In this document: positions 1 to 8,949 of the stretch, one piece after another | Position numbering within the stretch: position 1 is the stretch's first letter | Layout: each line of letters starts with the position of its first letter | Assembly: GCA_964017235.1 (NCBI GenBank) | Contig: OZ024929.1 | Location: 21,387,464 to 21,451,463 of the forward strand | Source of the DNA: Sabellastarte sp. h YS-2021 | Lineage: Eukaryota > Annelida > Polychaeta > Sabellida > Sabellidae | Length of the DNA: 64,000 bases | Direction: 5' to 3' | Program-made: the position numbers and the translations under genes | Notes under the pieces: generated by a model | The model's input: only the letters and a program-made list of their open reading frames with translations | Told to the model about the DNA's origin: nothing | Databases searched by the model: none

Positions 1-142
1 CAGGATATGTCTATCCCAAGATGATCTAGAGTTTATTAGGTTTTGGTGGGTATTCAGTAATAACTGTTGCCATGGCAACACTTTTTAAAGATTTTTCCAG
101 GTCTTAAAGTTTGTGGGTGTTGCACAGCCTAAACCCTTGCAT
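1..142 (-). repeat. Dispersed repeat with X-box palindrome, inverted copy
   Basis: This is the reverse complement of the repeat unit found in tandem at 7775-8152 (shared text: 'ctctagatc', 'gtgcaggggtttag', 'tgtggaacacccaca'). It contains the perfect 16-bp palindrome TGTTGCCATGGCAACA at 65-80. That palindrome matches the RFX-family X-box consensus (GTTGCC-N-GGCAAC half sites). The unit is cut by the window edge. Confidence 0.75.
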
Positions 143-242
143 GGATGAATGACCTAAAAATCAATCAGGTTCTTTTTTTGACAAAATATGAAAACAAATA
201 AAAAAAAACTACAAGTGTATATCAAACAAAAAACTTTTAATG

Positions 243-757
243 TCATCAAATAACATGAAATTACAGTACATATTGACACATCAGTACACGTGGCTTGGCT
301 TTTGCTTTGGCAGTAAAAAAAAAAGAATATCCCTCCCAATTCTAACGTTATCCAATAACATGAAATTTACAGTACATATTGACACATCAGTACACGTGGC
401 TTGGCTTTTGCTTTGGCAGTAAAAAAAAAAGAATATCCCTCCCAATTTTAACGTAATCCAATAACATGAAATTTACAGTATATATTGACACATCAGTACA
501 CGTGGCTTGGCTTTTGCTTTGGCAGTAAAAAAAAAGAATATCCCCCCTCCCAATTCTAACGTAATCCAATAACATGAAATTTACAGTGTATATTGACACA
601 TCAGTACACGTGGCTTGGCTTTTGCTTTGGCAGTAAAAAAGAATATCCCCCCTCCCAATTCTAACGTAATCCAATAACATGAAATTTACAGTATATATTG
701 ACACATCAGTACACATGGCTTGGCTTTTGCTTTGGCAGTAAAAAAAGAATATCTACC
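243..757. repeat. Tandem array, five units of 105-108 bp
   Basis: The anchor 'taacatgaaa' recurs at 251, 356, 462, 570 and 675. Each unit carries 'cagtacacgtggcttggctt', then 'ttgctttggcagt' followed by an A-run. Length differences come mainly from the A-run and the C-run. Related single units in the opposite orientation lie at 2930-3065 and 5570-5700. Each unit contains a CACGTG E-box core, which is CACATG in the last unit. Open frames across the array are artefacts of the repeat. Confidence 0.9.
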
Positions 758-843
758 CCCAATTCTAACATAACAACCAAATCTAATTGGTTGTTGAAAG
801 AAGAAATGATTGAAATTATTAAAAGGGGGGAGATTTCAAGCAT

Positions 844-987
844 AATAATCCACCACTGGGTAGACACACTATGCAGAATTTACAGTCCGATTGACAATTT
901 AATGTACCACTCAAGCATTTTGTGCTACACTAAACTGCCAATCGGACTGTAAATTCTGTAGAATGTCTACCCAGTGATGGTTTATTA
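844..987. mobile_element. MITE-A copy 1 (144 bp, long inverted repeats)
   Basis: The terminal inverted repeats are about 55 bp. The left arm starts 'taataatccaccactgggta' and the reverse complement of the right arm starts 'taataaaccatcactgggta'. The inner part of both arms shares 'gaatttacagtccgattg'. There is no coding capacity. Copy 2 is at 1218-1375 and a half copy is at 3920-3980. The roughly 25 bp upstream (an 'aaaggggggagattt' stretch) are also shared between copies 1 and 2. Confidence 0.85.
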
Positions 988-1217
988 CAACTAGACTTTA
1001 CATCTAAAATGTATGACAACCTGTATTATAAGACACCATGCACAACTAAAAATTCTTTACGCACTACTAAATTGTGCACAATAATATATAAATATACCAA
1101 ATAAATTCCATCACTTTTTTGGATAATAATAATAATAATAAGTGTAAAACTTCACCCACTAATAATTCCCTCGCATAAAAAAAAAATGAAAATATTAAAA
1201 GGGGGAGATTTTAAGCA

Positions 1218-1375
1218 TAATAATCCACCACTGGGTGGACACACTATGCAGAATTTACAGTCTGATTGACAATTTAATATATCACTCAAGCATTTTTGTT
1301 TAGCCCTTTGTGCTACACTAAACTGCCAATCGGACTGTAAATTCTGCAGAATGTCTACCCAGTGCTGGTTTATTA
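1218..1375. mobile_element. MITE-A copy 2 (158 bp)
   Basis: It has the same arms as the copy at 844-987, with a 14-bp longer loop ('gtttagccctttgtgctaca' region). The arms pair over about 55 bp with a few mismatches. The 3' end abuts a degenerate SINE. Confidence 0.85.
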
Positions 1376-1382
1376 CACTACA

Positions 1383-1575
1383 TGGGCCATGACAGGGCAG
1401 TGGTAACACTTGACTCCCACCTGTAAGATTCAAACCCTAGACCCTAACATTGGTAATTTACTGGTGGTCGGCAGTTTTACAGTGCAGAACCTTAACCAAT
1501 TGTTTACCTCTGGCCCCTATCAAAAAACTATCCGTCATGATATGACCTATTACATTAAAAAAGCCCATGTAAGAT
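1383..1575 (+). mobile_element. SINE-1, degenerate copy
   Basis: It aligns along its length with the intact SINE-1 at 26546-26775: 'gggcagtggtaacact', 'gactcccacct', 'ggtcggcagttttacagt', 'tccgtcatgatatgacct'. The B box is decayed (attcaaaccct). It is an old copy without a clear A-rich tail. Confidence 0.7.
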
Positions 1576-1943
1576 AAAAATTATTATTATGAGAAATGAA
1601 CATAATTGTCTCTACTGAAAATAGTAAAGCTACCTAAAATATATAACCATTTATAACATAAAGCTACTCTTTTCTGATAGAACAAAGGGAAAAAAATAAT
1701 AACATTTTACTGTGAAATTAATGTGAATTCTTTGAATGTGAGCCCTTATGTGATGCCATTTCAGAATAATTTAGTATTGACCAGGATATTATGGTATAAA
1801 GCACACACAAATAAAAAAACTCTGTCTAGAAAAAACAATGTTTTCCAGTTTTTCTGTTTCCTGAAAAAATTATTTAAAAGAAAAGAAAATGTAAAAAAAA
1901 AAGAAATGCAAAAAGAAAAAAATTGCAAAAATAAAAATTTACT
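1576..1943. other. AT-rich, no gene seen
   Basis: This is an A-rich stretch downstream of the stop codon of the minus-strand gene at 1944-2881. It would hold that gene's 3' untranslated region. Nothing coding is supported. Confidence 0.5.
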
Positions 1944-2881
1944 TTAAACATCAATGCTACATTGGGAAATAGTATCACTGAGGCTCCCATTCAAAGAAGG
2001 AAAAGAATCAACTAATGACAGGTATGTATTCGTATCAATATTTATTAAGTCAGATTGCCCCGCAGATGCAACAGGACTCGAGGTCTGGGTGGTGTCTTGG
2101 ACTCTGGAAGGGCTGGAGGGGGTTGCCTCCCCATAAGTGTCCATTCTTATTGATTGTAAATGAACTTCATCATCATCATCATCTTCATCAACCATGCTTG
2201 TGAGATAGCACAATCTTGTGAAAAAATCTCGAAAAAGGATAAAAAAGACTACCAGAGGTATAACAATCATTACTACCATTGTTGGGAAGTGGAGCATTGC
2301 TAGGAGCCTCACTGTAGGGTCACCATCACTTCCATTGGTTCTATCATCGATTGTTTCTGGAATCTTTGTCATTTCTTCGCCTGAATATATACAAAAAAAA
2401 AATAACCAATTACAATCTATATATAATATGTAACTTGCACACACATGGAATGATTATAACTATTAACATTTATTATTTTGATGATGATGATAACTTGTAC
2501 ACATAGAATAATTATAACTATTAACATTTATTATTATGATGATGACTTTAAACATATCTCAAATATACCACATATTTTTTACCTCGTGTATATTCTAGCA
2601 CTCGAATGTCGTCGGGAATATCTTCAATATTATGTACAGTCCTTACAGAAAAGGGGGGCAAAGTTATCTTTTTTAATGAACGTAGTATAATATATTCAAC
2701 TAAATAGGTCTTGCATTATTATTATTATTATTTTTTTATTTCAAAAAGAAAAATGTGGAGTTTTTTTTCCCTCCCGCTGACTTTTTTTTGTATATAGTTC
2801 ATGATTTCACTTACCCGATATTGTTTCTGTCCCTTGAGCTGTCACCATATCGCTTTCTTCTAGACTCTTCAAAAGCTCCAT
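1944..2881 (-). CDS. Three-exon gene: small single-pass membrane protein, unknown family
   Basis: Exons, read on the minus strand, are 2881-2815, 2621-2583 and 2380-1944 (67+39+437 nt, giving 180 residues and TAA). The start ATG at 2881 opens MELLKSLEESDM. Exon 1 ends TCG-G before GTAAGT. Exon 3 follows a T-rich tract and TTCAG. The phases agree at both junctions. The middle 39-nt exon (IPDDIRVLEYTR) has AG/GT borders and symmetric phase 1, so the reading frame survives whether it is kept or skipped. Residues about 61-85 are a hydrophobic membrane segment (MVVMIVIPLVVFFILF core). An NGS glycosylation sequon lies before it. After it come R86/R91, a D-rich run (about 100-106) and a Ser/Thr-rich tail, so an N-outside, C-inside topology is likely. 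There is no signal peptide. The family is not recognised and the function is unknown. The middle exon is the least certain part. Confidence 0.68.
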
Positions 2882-2929
2882 GGTTTTAATTGAAAAAAGA
2901 GACTTTCTTTTCTTTTTTAGTGAAAATAC

Positions 2930-3065
2930 TATCGGACCTACTGCCAAAGCCAAGCCAAGCCACGTGTACTGATGATGACGCAAAAATGATGATGAATATC
3001 ATGCTTTATGATGCGTTAATAACCTTTATACGTCAAATAGGTTATGACATCACACAAAATGTCTT
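2930..3065. repeat. Dispersed copy of the 105-bp array unit plus flank
   Basis: The text 'ctgccaaagccaagccaagc' followed by 'cacgtgtactgatgatgacg' is the reverse complement of the units at 243-757. It continues into 'ttatgacatcacacaaaat'. The same order and sequence recurs at 5570-5700. This copy sits just upstream of the start codon of the gene at 1944-2881 and may overlap its promoter. Confidence 0.75.
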
Positions 3066-3433
3066 GTGACGTTATAACCAACAATATTAGGAATAGTGTG
3101 AAGAAAATTCATTTTTTCGTCATACTATCTAAATATGAGGAATTATTTTATTCAATATCTTCCTTCATCATATGCATGTGACAATATTGAGGGAGGAGAG
3201 AAATATTATTGTTGCAATCCAAGATCCTAGGCCATGATACAATAAATAACAAAATATCTTAATGCTGGCATAATCCCCCTTTTGTGAAAAAATAAGTGTC
3301 TTTTATGTAGACATAGTTTACATAGCCATACCATAGTGAAATAGCTCTATAAATAGAGCGGTAGAAAGTTAACATTACTTGTGTAGAAATTTTTTTTTCT
3401 TTTTGTATTATTAATATTATTTATGAAATAGAA
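3066..3433. other. No gene seen
   Basis: This is AT-rich sequence between the promoter side of the first gene and the ATPase fragment. Nothing recognisable was found. Confidence 0.4.
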
Positions 3434-3920
3434 ATGGATTGTCGATTGCAACACCCTTTCATTTGTATGGTTTCTGGGATGACTGGAAGTGGAAAAACGT
3501 ATCTCATATAACCAATTTTGCAACCCATGATTCACTCAATTTTCCCTCCACCAGACAGGATTATGTGGATCTATTCTCAAGATCAGCCTGTGTATCATGA
3601 AATAAAAAGAAACCATACCATGTATTGAATCTGTATGTGGCATACCAAAAAATAAGCTAACTCAAAAATCCCACTGAGAGTAAAAAAGGGGTAGTCAGTC
3701 AGAAGGGTGGTTTTCTGGGCCCACTGACATGCTTTGCTATACCTCTTTTGTCAAAACTCTTGCTGAAATGAAATGCTGTGAAAAAAGATGGTTCTGGTCC
3801 CCAAAGATCAATGCAATTTGCTACTGAAAACTCAGGTGCAAGATATCTCACCTGCTGCAAAAATATCTATCCACCTAGATGGCAAAATGTCTCGCTTATG
3901 AATGCAAGAAGGAAACAGGC
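3434..3920 (+). pseudogene. Broken P-loop ATPase, packaging-ATPase-like
   Basis: The ATG at 3434 opens a frame with HPFICMVSG followed by a Walker A motif, GMTGSGKT. It is cut by TAA at 3509-3511. The same frame continues with a Pro-rich 'PPPDRIMWIYS' strand, and later at about 3850-3910 with 'NIYPPRWQNVSLMNA'. The order (HPF-x-x-x-V-x-G-x-T-G-x-G-K-T, then PPP-x-R-I-x-W, then an N-[IL]-[FY]-P...-x-SLNA-like motif) is what I would expect for multi-copy P-loop ATPases of virus-like mobile elements in invertebrates. That family assignment is by eye. Several stops and frameshifts make it non-functional. The right end is cut by a MITE-A half copy. Confidence 0.5.
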
Positions 3921-3980
3921 TCTGTGGTCTGCCAATCAGACTGCAATTCTGCATAGTGTCTGACAAGTGCTAGATTATAA
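3920..3980. mobile_element. MITE-A half copy
   Basis: The text 'tctgccaatcagactgcaat' followed by a degenerate 'agtgtctgacaagtgctaga' matches the right arm of MITE-A. The left arm is missing. It truncates the ATPase remnant. Confidence 0.6.
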
Positions 3981-4351
3981 CTATTCTGATATGATAAGAG
4001 TTTACAATATTGAAGGACAGTGGCCTTGGCTGCCATATTGGTACAAATTTCATGGGTGCTGTAGGGTATGCCGATGATATAGTTCTCTTAGCTCCTTCAG
4101 TTATGTCTTTAAAGAAAATGCTACACATATGTGATAGATTTGGTGGTTCTTATGATGTCACATTTAATGTCTCCAAGTATCAGCTTATTCATTATAGTAA
4201 CAATAGGGATGAATTTAATGGGATTAATCATAATGATTTTTGTATAAAGAAATCAGCTTTTACTTATCATTTGTGTAATGTAATAGGACCTAATCCTAAT
4301 AAATTATATGATTTGGTCATAAATTTATCACCAGTTTCAATGGAACAAATG

Positions 4352-4587
4352 GGGGCCACGGTGGCAGAGTGGTAACACTCTCGCCTCCCACCTCTGAGGT
4401 CGGGGGTTCGATCCCTGTGACGGCCTTAAGTGGGAAAGCTGGTAGTTGCTTGCCGTTGGTCGGCAGTTTACAGTACACAACCCTAGCGAACTCTATGTAC
4501 TGGTTTCCTCTGCCCTTCCAACTACCCGTCGTGATATGACCTGTACAGTGTTGAAAGCGACGTAAAACCCCAAATAAAAAAAAAAAA
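4352..4587 (+). mobile_element. SINE-1, full copy with 15-bp target duplication
   Basis: This is a tRNA-derived SINE. The A box is TGGCAGAGTGG and the B box is GGTTCGATCC in the first 75 bases. The body contains 'ggtcggcagtttacagtaca', and the 3' domain 'gatatgacc...gtaaaaccccaaataaa' ends in an A-run. The target duplication TCAATGGAACAAATG is at 4337-4351 and 4588-4602. It inserted into the LINE remnant. Confidence 0.93.
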
Positions 4588-4808
4588 TCAATGGAACAAA
4601 TGTAATAATCAGAAAAGCCTCTGTGAATGTGAAATATCATTTATTTAAGATATTTTGTATGAACCTGTATGGCAGTCTTTTCTGGGATCTCAGTAGTGGA
4701 AAGTAACATCTTTTCATACTTTTTGACATAAATGTCTGAGGAAGTTACTCGATCTTCCTTACACTACACATGCTAGATAGATATACCATTAATTGTGAAT
4801 GATGTGCC

Positions 4809-5196
4809 TGTTGAGGCCCAATTACTTAGAAGAGTTGATAACTTTATGTGTAACGTGTCAGCTAGCACTAATTTTGTGTACTAAAATGGTTATAAATGGT
4901 ATAATATATCTAAAACTCTGAATCATATTACTTGCCATACTAATGTATCAATTAAAGTAATGTGTAATTCTAAATGTCAACTTTTAAAAATAGTGAGAGA
5001 TCTGTTGAGGCCCAATTACTTAGAAGAGTTGATAACTTTATGTGTAACGTGTCAGCTAGCACTAATTTTGTGTACTAAAATGGTTATAAATGGTATAATA
5101 TATCTAAAACTCTGAATCATATTACTTGCCATACTAATGTATCAATTAAAGTAATGTGTAATTCTAAATGTCAACTTTTAAAAATAGTGAGAGATC
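4809..5196 (+). repeat. Direct tandem duplication, 194-bp period
   Basis: The segment beginning 'ttgaggcccaattacttaga' occurs at 4811 and again at 5005. The two copies appear identical to the end of 'agtgagagatc'. It duplicates part of the LINE C-terminal region. The identity implies a recent event. Confidence 0.88.
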
Positions 5197-5569
5197 ACAA
5201 TACAATTAATGAAGAAGACTTAAAACATGTAGGAATTAAAGAATTTTTATACATGAGGGTCTTTAAAAATGGATGCTAAATTTTGTATGTACCACCTGAG
5301 ACACTAATTCACTTTTTATGTAGTTTATGCAACTTTCCTGTATATTTTTTATGTATAATTTGGGGCTACTTTATTCATCTGTATTACTATGTGTGTTTTT
5401 TTCATTTGTTCTTCTTTGTGTAATTAACCAACATCTATCAACTTTGTGCTTTGTAAGCACAATAAATAAATAACATAAATAAATAATGTAATAAAAAAGA
5501 TTTTTTTTCCTTTCCGCCAATCACCTACTGACACAAGAATGTCATATTAGAAATGGGGATATCAGAATA

Positions 5570-5700
5570 CTTTTATTACCAAAGCAAAGCAAAGCCATAT
5601 GTACTGATGATGTAAACATGAGAAATATTATGCTGTGATATGTTACGTTAATATGTCTTAATGTAATAGTTTTACCACATCACACATTAACTAGTAAAAC
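5570..5700. repeat. Dispersed copy of 105-bp array unit plus flank
   Basis: The text 'taccaaagcaaagcaaagcc' followed by 'atgtactgatgatgta' and, further on, 'catcacacatt' parallels 2930-3065 in order and orientation. Confidence 0.65.
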
Positions 5701-6022
5701 AAGAGTTTGGTATGCAGCATGTTAAAAAAGACTAATTATACAGGTTGCCATTTATTTTTTCACAAAATAGTGTACATTTATGATACCATTATTGGTTAAA
5801 TAAGTTGACAATATAATGTAATTTGATAGTAATTGACATCAAAAGTTTTGTTTGATATATACTTTTACTTTTTTTATTTGTTTAATATTAGGAGCCCCTT
5901 TGGAAAATTTGATTTTTAGGTCATTCTTGTTTTTTCACTGAGTGTCCTTGGTTAAGGATCAAAGAAGATTCAAACATATAATCGAAAATTGGTTTTAGGA
6001 CTGTCACAAAAAATTCTTCCAT
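5701..6022. other. No gene seen
   Basis: This is AT-rich sequence at the 3' side of the PC4-like exon. Nothing recognisable was found. Confidence 0.4.
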
Positions 6023-6709
6023 TTAGATTGATTCTGATTCAAAATTGAAATGTTCCTGACATTGTGTAGCATCATGTCCTGGTTTATCTTCAGAGTCGAG
6101 GATACAAGGTTCACAAGAATTTATTTCTTGATATTCTATAAATATCTTTTGACATGCTTTTATGAACTCCTCCCACTCCTGAAAATCAAGGGAAATTCCT
6201 TCACTAGTGGGGTATGTCTTCGCCAATGTGGATTTCCATAGCCGAATAGATATAGTCTTATAAGAACTGTTACATGAGACCAAAAAGCCTGATCCAATAT
6301 GATATTGACACAGAACATTCCTATTACCATTGAGAGTCTTCTTAATTGCCTGGCGTACAAATGCAATGTAATTTAGAATCACCACTATTTTCGGAGCATT
6401 CAGCTTAATCCCCTCATTTGTAACCTTGCCATTCCCCCACTCTTGGAGATGGATCTTCTCAACGCCTTTTGGTCCATTCAATGTAAGGTACTTTGTCCCA
6501 CCTAAGTGGAAAGACCTTTGAAATGGCTCAGTATTCATATTTTGCTCAATAACACCTTGCTCCCTCAGTGCTGTGTATGGAAGATTTGACAGATATGAAT
6601 CACTTGTATCATAGCTATTGCAGGCAAGAGCTGCTAGCTTCTTCAACTTACGAACAGCCTTATTATGTTTCTTACTTCCACTCTGACCAGCCTCAGCCAA
6701 TGTTTCCTA
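6023..6709 (-). CDS. Tandem PC4-like domain protein (one exon or pseudo-exon)
   Basis: This is an open frame of about 225 codons with no upstream in-frame ATG. It is bounded upstream by a stop just beyond a possible AATAG splice acceptor, so it may be an internal or terminal exon. An N-terminal basic stretch (SGSKKHNKAVRKLKKL) is followed by two similar blocks. Block 1 is FHLGGTKYLTLN..GVEKIHLQEW..NEGIKL. Block 2 is YHIGSGFLVSCNSSYKTISI..PTSEGISLDFQEWEEF. Each follows the PC4/p15 coactivator pattern F-x-[IL]-G-x-x-x-[YF]-[VL]-[ST]-[VL]...G-I-[SK]-L-x-x-x-x-W. PC4 domains bind single-stranded DNA and act with RNA polymerase II. The double-domain arrangement is unlike nuclear PC4, which has one domain and is about 127 residues. 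It may derive from a virus-like or mobile element. The domain call is by eye. Confidence 0.5.
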
Positions 6710-6799
6710 TTGATATTATAGATATTTCTGAAAAAAATAATAATAGGTATTCTCAGATCAGGAACAAAATATTTTTAAAATATTTAAAAAATATATTTC

Positions 6800-7774
6800 T
6801 GGCTAGGATTTGATCCTGGGAATTTCAGATCATATCTTCTGTGTGTATGAATTATGTTTCTACTTTCAGTTTCACTCCTTTGTTTATTACATTTATTTTT
6901 AACACCCCAATATTAAATAACAAAAAAAACCAGACAAAAAGACTAGAGCACTGCTGCAGTAGATATCTCTTACCTAAGGATCAGTAATGATGGAGATCTA
7001 AGGGAGATATAACACCTTTTAGTAAGATGACCCCACTTGAATTTAAATAAAGGGTCAAAGGTCAAATTCAACACTTGGAAAAAAAGTCTCAGGCCGTGAC
7101 TTTCTATAAGCTGTTTTCACATTCTGGACCCCTATAGGAGCAATGAAGAGTGAAAATATAAGGCCTTTATAATAAGATAACCCAATTTGACATTGAACAT
7201 GTGATATGGCAACCATTTTGTTTTTAAAACAAGGTTAAAATTACTATCATACTAGCTTTTCTAGCCATATATCTTTTGTGTTCAAATTTGATGAAGCTAG
7301 CTGTAATATTTCAAGATTTGGAATATCGTAATGATTTTTCAAACAATCGACTATAGTGGCCATTTTGTTTGTTCAAAATGAGGGCAAAATTTTGCACAGA
7401 CATATTTTCATAGCCATAAACATTCCAGTCATGATTGTTTTCAGATTTTATGTTATTATTATTATTTTTTGTAATGTCTTGGCTCTTACTGTTGTCCACT
7501 GTGAAATATGAAAATAGTGATAACATTGAATGTATGGATATAATTTTTCTTTCTAAATAAAAAATTTAAAAAAATAAAACATGATTTAAAAAAAAAAATT
7601 TAAATTTGTGCCCTGACCGGGGTTTTAACCCATGACCATCAGATGATATAGTTGAAGTTTGGCTTGTTTATTTATGATTAATTTTTTTGTAATGAAGGCA
7701 TAATAATTATAATAATAATAGATGTTAATGAAAAATAATGCAGTAAAAAATTAAAAGAAACTGTCTTCCACTGG
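6800..7774. other. No gene seen; AT-rich with scattered repeats
   Basis: A DR1-like nuclear-receptor motif (GGGTCAAAGGTCA) is at 7052-7064. B-box-like traces of old SINEs occur near 6795-6835, 7605-7630 and 7765-7780. No coding frame could be supported. Confidence 0.4.
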
Positions 7775-8152
7775 GATTTGAACACCAGAAAATTTGGTGA
7801 AAATCCGTGCAGGGATTTAGACTGTGGAACACCCACAACTTTAACGTAAAAAAAATCTTAAAAGTGTTGCCATGACAACAGTTATTACTGAATACCCACC
7901 AAAACCTAATAAGCTCTAGATCCTCTTGGTGTAAACATCCCCTGAAAATTTTGTAAAAATCCGTGCAGGGGTTTAGGCTGTGGAACACCCACAAAAATTA
8001 AGGCCAAAAAATCTTAAAAAGTGTTGCCATGGCAACAGTTATTACCATATACCTCTCAAAACCTAATCAGCTCTAGATCCTCTTGGGATAAACATTCCCT
8101 GAAAATTTGGTGAAAATCCGTGCAGGGGTTTAGACTGTGGAACACCCACAAG
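7775..8152 (+). repeat. X-box satellite, about 2.3 units of 156 bp
   Basis: The anchor 'aaatccgtgcagg' recurs at 7801, 7957 and 8114. Each unit holds 'tgtggaacacccaca', 'aatcttaaaa', an X-box palindrome and 'agctctagatcctcttgg'. The X-boxes are TGTTGCCATGACAACA at 7865-7880 (one mismatch) and TGTTGCCATGGCAACA at 8022-8037 (perfect). Family members also lie at 1-142 (inverted) and 24150-24530 (diverged). Confidence 0.88.
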
Positions 8153-8232
8153 CTTTATACCCTTAGACTGTGACATCACTCGTGGTGTCATCAAAAAATC
8201 AATACTATGATGATGTCATCATGAAGTCATGC

Positions 8233-8254
8233 ATGACATCACGCGTGATGTCAT
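8233..8254. repeat. Perfect 22-bp palindrome with CRE-like arms
   Basis: The core is TGACATCACGCGTGATGTCA with one more A/T pair outside. It lies in a stretch (8166-8256) rich in 'tgacatcac', 'gatgtcat' and 'tggtgtcat'. Confidence 0.8.
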
Positions 8255-8257
8255 ACA

Positions 8258-8440
8258 AGATGGTGGTGAGCAGTAATAGGGAATTTTAGGGAACTTTGTC
8301 AAAAAATATCTTGAGATGGGGTACCCAATACTCAGAATTAAGTGACCCCTCAATTTTTAACCCACTATTTTTAGATTTTATACATAAAAACACTATTCTT
8401 ACTATAAATTCACCCTTATGTAGCTCGTTATCTGGAGTCA
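8258..8440. repeat. Dispersed repeat shared with 53638-53800
   Basis: The shared order is: 'gatggtggtgagcagtaata', 'aattttaaccc', 'ctatttttagattttatac', 'aaacactattctta', 'ttcac'. The counterpart lies inside the MITE at 53472-53981. Confidence 0.65.
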
Positions 8441-8467
8441 TTATAATAATAATAATAATTATTATTG

Positions 8468-8628
8468 TAGTAATAAATACTGAGTGTGAGGGCGTTTGTT
8501 ACAGGATATACGCCCGGCAAAAATTCCAAATAATGCCAGAGCGCCGTTAGGCGCGAGGGCATTATTAAAGAATTTTTGCCGGACGTATATCCTGTAACAA
8601 ACGCCCGAGCACGAGGTATTTATTACTA
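8468..8628. mobile_element. Hairpin MITE, near-complete palindrome of 161 bp
   Basis: The left arm has 'tagtaataaatac', then 'gggcgtttgttacaggatat' and 'ccggcaaaaattc'. The right arm is the reverse complement: 'gaatttttgccgg', 'atatcctgtaacaaacgccc', 'gtatttattacta'. Even the centre (aataatgcc / gggcattatt) pairs. No protein is encoded. Confidence 0.85.
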
Positions 8629-8949
8629 TTATAAAGATCGGCCTATCTGGTTTCAAGAAACATGCCTTTATTTTGATGAGGTGAAACGAACAAGGACGCC
8701 GCCATATTGTTTTGAATGCATGATCGCTCTCGTAAAAGTAGACAATCTTACTACCGACACACAATCGAGCAATCGAAACAACACTTCCGTTTCTGAGCGG
8801 GCCGTTATTGGAGGTTTTACTCCGTGCTAATTCTATGCGCACAGACGGATTTTCGTTGACTGCGCACTTCCGGTCTTTATAATCACCATTATTATTGATA
8901 TTCTTCATGGATACCATATCTTCATATCTACTCCCCCTTGTTATTGCTA

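Larger units (their letters stand above)
4004..5490 (+). pseudogene. Non-LTR retrotransposon 3' part (RT fragment), broken
   Basis: The frame from about 4010 reads GCHIGTNFMGAVGYADDIVL, which holds the catalytic YADD of a LINE reverse transcriptase. It continues with 'LLAPSVMSLKKMLHICDRF'. The coding part is interrupted by a SINE at 4352-4587. It resumes with NVKYHLFKIFCMNLYGSLFW, a typical C-terminal RT block, followed by a direct duplication at 4809-5196 and 'NEEDLKHVGIKEFLYMRVF'. The 3' end is an AATAA-type tail near 5460-5490. The endonuclease part is absent. The clade cannot be fixed from this fragment. Confidence 0.75.

Noticed and set aside
387-716. 109-codon minus-strand frame with three similar blocks
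   Set aside because: It is a translation of the 105-bp tandem array, and the A-run changes break any common frame between units.
4352-4430. A functional tRNA gene
   Set aside because: The A and B boxes belong to a SINE head: the cloverleaf is poor, a SINE body follows, and target duplications flank it. The same holds for the heads at 26546, 21746, 38509, 50991, 19250 and 16775.
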